Part shown: piece by piece, positions 6,601 to 7,869 of the stretch
Layout of the letters: every line of letters starts with the position of its first letter
Position numbering within the stretch: the first letter of the stretch is position 1
DNA from: G039029935 sp039029935
GTDB lineage: Bacteria > Chloroflexota > Anaerolineae > Caldilineales > Caldilineaceae
NCBI GenBank assembly: GCA_039029935.1
Contig: JBCCFC010000636.1
Location: 1 to 7,869, forward strand
DNA: 7,869 bases
Reading direction: 5' to 3'
Notes under the pieces: generated by a model
What the model saw: only the letters and a program-made list of their open reading frames with translations
Databases searched by the model: none
What the model was told of the DNA's origin: nothing
Position numbers and translations under genes: made by a program

Positions 6601-7756
6601 CTGTTTCAGGGTTGACTTCCGCCATGACATAGAGTGGAATTTGTGCATAGTCGGTTTGTGAGCTGATAAAGGAATAAATTCGACCATTATCAAGGACGTG
6701 TGGACCACGTAGATAAACAAGCGGATTGTCTTCGTTCAGTTCCGCATCTGGAAAACCACGAATCAATATATCGGCAAGACCCGTCTTGGCATTGACAATG
6801 GAAAGCCCCGGTGTGCCATAGGCGATTTGGTTGCTGGCAATATAAATCGACTGGCTGTCTAACGCCCAGACAGCATCACAACAGAGTACCGTTTCTGGCT
6901 GTGCGCCCACAATGTCAATCAATGTCTGTTGTTCAATATCAAAAATAGTCAACCGACTGCCCTCTGGGAAGTAACTGGCATGGACCAATAACCTTGAGCT
7001 GTCTGGGGACCATGCAAGCGGCCAGAAGAAGCGAATCGATCCTTCTGGAAACGGTGTAGATGGGTCAGACAAATCGGGGTAAGGATCGCTTTGGAGCAAA
7101 GGTTCTAACTCAGCAATTTCGCTTATACTGCTACCACTGTTGACAACATGAACGCCGTTCAAGCCAAATGCAATCTGTGAACCATCTGGAGAATACTTTG
7201 GTGATGAAATGGCCTTGGAAATACGTCCTTCAAAGTCGTCCCCACGGAAAAGCTCACCGATAACCAGTGGATAGCGTATGCCACCAAGCGTATCAAATTC
7301 AATCAAACGGTTATCACTCACATACACAATGCGGTTACCCGATGGTGAAATATCAAATTCGTCAATCGGTGTTGGCTCATTGGTGATCTGCGTGGTGGTG
7401 ACGCCATCCTTCTCTAAGCGAATGATTTGCCCCGCTGTATCAATATAGTAGATGGGCAAAGGAATCTGTGATGCGCCACGGGCATTCGCCTCTCCAACCG
7501 TCTGTGCGGATGGTTCCTGTGCATTCGATGGTGTATCCGTCGCATTCTCAGATGGTTCTGGTGTTACCTCGGGTTCAGTTTGTACAGCGACAACGGATGT
7601 TTGTGTCATCCGAATACCTGCTTTCACCTCTGCCGTCTGTGTCAATGAGACACCAATCGCAACATCCCGATTGGGGAAAAGATTACAACCAGTACTCGAC
7701 AATAAAACAATGAAGAATGCAATGACAATAAGTACACTGGATTTTTGGATTGGCAT
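3611..7756 (-). CDS. Large exported lipoprotein: two TolB/PD40-type propellers, FG-GAP- and TPR-like segments, SH3 domain
   Basis: This encodes a 1381-aa protein, probably on the outer membrane face or cell surface. Residue numbers count from ATG 7756, preferred over in-frame TTG 7768, which would leave almost no leader from the predicted promoter. MPIQK plus a hydrophobic stretch ends in SSTGC, a lipobox variant making Cys24 the lipidated residue. Residues about 101-456 carry propeller blades (SPSGNRIVYV, YSPDGSQIAF, WSPDSSRLLV, WAPDGSG). Around 546-708 is an FG-GAP-like segment with DINSDGTPD 665-673, a calcium-type loop, then CYAC 685-688. Residues 721-901 are TPR-like helices. (SETG)3 and Thr/Pro linkers follow, then SH3 at 981-1053 (LNVRDGPG, WWQIV, RGWVYS). 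After an Ala/Pro linker, 1119-1377 is a second propeller (MSPNGVRLAY, WNPAGNRIVFGSNREG, SPDGSQVVFYSNRGG). No catalytic motif is visible; a scaffold or sensor role is inference. Confidence 0.9.
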   Translation of the reverse strand: MPIQKSSVLIVIAFFIVLLSSTGCNLFPNRDVAIGVSLTQTAEVKAGIRMTQTSVVAVQTEPEVTPEPSENATDTPSNAQEPSAQTVGEANARGASQIPLPIYYIDTAGQIIRLEKDGVTTTQITNEPTPIDEFDISPSGNRIVYVSDNRLIEFDTLGGIRYPLVIGELFRGDDFEGRISKAISSPKYSPDGSQIAFGLNGVHVVNSGSSISEIAELEPLLQSDPYPDLSDPSTPFPEGSIRFFWPLAWSPDSSRLLVHASYFPEGSRLTIFDIEQQTLIDIVGAQPETVLCCDAVWALDSQSIYIASNQIAYGTPGLSIVNAKTGLADILIRGFPDAELNEDNPLVYLRGPHVLDNGRIYSFISSQTDYAQIPLYVMAEVNPETGIRFPLRVDGNSLSGDMLWAPDGSGAVVVEVVKANQTAPTGPMIWLPANGESAILLPIAGRSPKIATPNRQIAAIENASATDSISLPDDVDTSTSSDGRSDAAPQPSQAVAPNMQADITELETLFLAELAEESVSESGILGANVIPLDILNVGEDTAADDTELASLWLVHSYGIRTFEPDQGHVLAIYEYTEDGESVWTERAQISLDELSNTDTIAASPDYLNEQSVQQVYVESSRIWIGINGGVGAHSSTYNLLSFDGETLRQEAEGFSSSPGAGTLADINSDGTPDLLLDATDYYVFCYACGVRLIDFAVFRWDGASEGMLPVKLSTLPSDAPSALTTVNDLALTLAANGLWKDAKSTIVQGLQLDVYERGAYPDFDWNVSLIQLIADARRDNVNAREGGYPLLDNIFFGDYDAAVDLMRTYSPEDIFTLDSPLINDTVAESWEGVLADWIITISSPALETIPDLATAHFMRGWGAYLVDPTNPEATEDILKAFELSPSDELFESSVDFLLGQGDVVTTEDNETGSETGSETGSEASDGAGGESEDDADEPLVQVVPTPTPEPTETPTPEPTAIVEAANDVAQGSAANTTANPTDGDVDVIEEFTAFDLLNVRDGPGLDFNVIGQLQSGETADVVGYSGSGDSLWWQIVYTSNSGNRGWVYSAPNYPQADDTDANAQTQTPQTAPQPAAAAPPAPDASQPAQAPSATDSAADAPAADAPPSEPAPPAPVGPGRIFYSTYDGGRYNIYQVGPGGEPILVVPEAVDPNMSPNGVRLAYQSKKNDALGLSGFDVGSGFSIRFSQFTEDGLASWNPAGNRIVFGSNREGDRRWRVYVTWADNSNNANFLVFGQDPDWHPASDMVIHKGCDETGGSCGIWLIDVNNGTRSSLTTIPSDSRPVWAPNGQLAVFMSSDRDGNWELYTLDVNTAAVNRLTNSPALDGLPAISPDGSQVVFYSNRGGPWGLWTIPITGGTAQPLVPNVGELPDWGIQGVDWVP
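4991..5030. repeat. 12-bp in-frame tandem repeat encoding (SETG)3
   Basis: CTCACTACCTGT is repeated three times without a mismatch (4991-5026), followed by CTCA of a fourth copy. On the coding strand it encodes three SETG units in a low-complexity linker between the TPR-like segment and the SH3 domain. The 12-bp unit is a multiple of three, so copy-number changes keep the frame and only alter linker length. The exact identity points to recent slippage. Confidence 0.9.
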
Positions 7757-7759
7757 GAA

Positions 7760-7766
7760 CCTTCTC
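7760..7766 (-). promoter_or_regulatory. Ribosome site GAGAAGG before ATG 7756
   Basis: On the minus strand GAGAAGG ends 3 nt before the ATG; counting only its GAG, the spacing is 7 nt. It is a moderate match with slightly tight spacing, yet better than the purines (GAAAG) before TTG 7768. Together with the short predicted leader it supports initiation at 7756. Confidence 0.5.
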
Positions 7767-7780
7767 AACTTTCGATAATC

Positions 7781-7810
7781 TTTATATGATTGAACTCACA
7801 ACAAAATCAA
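7781..7810 (-). promoter_or_regulatory. Sigma70-like promoter of the lipoprotein gene
   Basis: On the minus strand -35 TTGATT (7810-7805, 4/6) and -10 TATAAA (7786-7781, 5/6) are separated by 18 nt. Transcription would begin near 7774, giving a leader of roughly 18 nt before ATG 7756. The region is AT-rich, so chance hexamers are possible. Confidence 0.45.
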
Positions 7811-7832
7811 CAGGTAATTAATAATAATCTGC

Positions 7833-7848
7833 TTATTTTGCAAAATAA
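7833..7848. repeat. 16-bp perfect palindrome upstream of the lipoprotein promoter
   Basis: TTATTTTG and CAAAATAA are exact reverse complements with no spacer. It lies 22 bp upstream of the predicted -35 hexamer, a position suited to an activator or dimeric regulator. The surrounding sequence is very AT-rich, which raises the chance of a random palindrome. It could also be part of the terminator of a gene beyond the window. Confidence 0.4.
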
Positions 7849-7869
7849 TAAAGTAAGCCTTGAAATGGC

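Noticed and set aside
7757..7768. TTG start at 7768 for the lipoprotein
   Set aside because: It adds only four residues, has a poor ribosome site and would sit almost on the predicted transcription start; ATG 7756 gives a standard lipoprotein signal.

Overview
The window looks like chromosomal DNA of a Chloroflexota bacterium, probably Anaerolineae-like. This is inferred from module style, not from a marker gene. The cues are a secreted protein built from a beta-helix, a dockerin and a cohesin-like domain that ends in a short hydrophobic 'LFLPVIL' tail, and a very large lipoprotein made of TolB-type propellers, an SH3 domain and Thr/Pro/Glu- or Ala/Pro-rich linkers. There are no RNA genes, transposases or CRISPR arrays. 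Both real genes are on the minus strand, so the layout below follows transcription from high to low coordinates.

Region 7869-7757 is an AT-rich upstream region. It holds a 16-bp perfect palindrome (7833-7848) and a sigma70-like promoter (7805-7810 / 7781-7786) with a short leader. Region 7756-3611 encodes a 1381-residue exported lipoprotein. Its order is lipobox Cys, N-terminal propeller, FG-GAP-like segment, TPR-like helical segment, (SETG)3 low-complexity linker, bacterial SH3, Ala/Pro linker and C-terminal TolB/PD40 propeller. A 20-bp perfect hairpin followed by TTTT (3525-3569) terminates it.

Region 3610-3113 is a 498-bp intergenic stretch. It contains the terminator, two inverted repeats, a near-consensus promoter (TTGACG-N17-TATACT on the minus strand) and a leader of about 174 nt carrying 13-bp tandem repeats. 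Region 3112-53 encodes a 1019-residue secreted modular protein. Its order is a signal sequence, an Fn3-like domain interrupted by a complete alpha/beta-hydrolase (esterase-like) domain, a right-handed beta-helix, a type I dockerin pair, a cohesin-like domain and a C-terminal tail. A 28-bp perfect palindrome (1-28) lies 24 nt beyond its stop and is a probable terminator.

The two genes appear to be separate transcription units for envelope or extracellular proteins. The esterase/beta-helix protein is plausibly carbohydrate- or ester-active or adhesive. The lipoprotein looks like a protein-binding scaffold or sensor. Nothing in the sequence ties them to one pathway. The most notable observations are the esterase domain nested inside an Fn3-like fold, a dockerin and cohesin in the same chain, and the repeat-bearing leader of the esterase gene.
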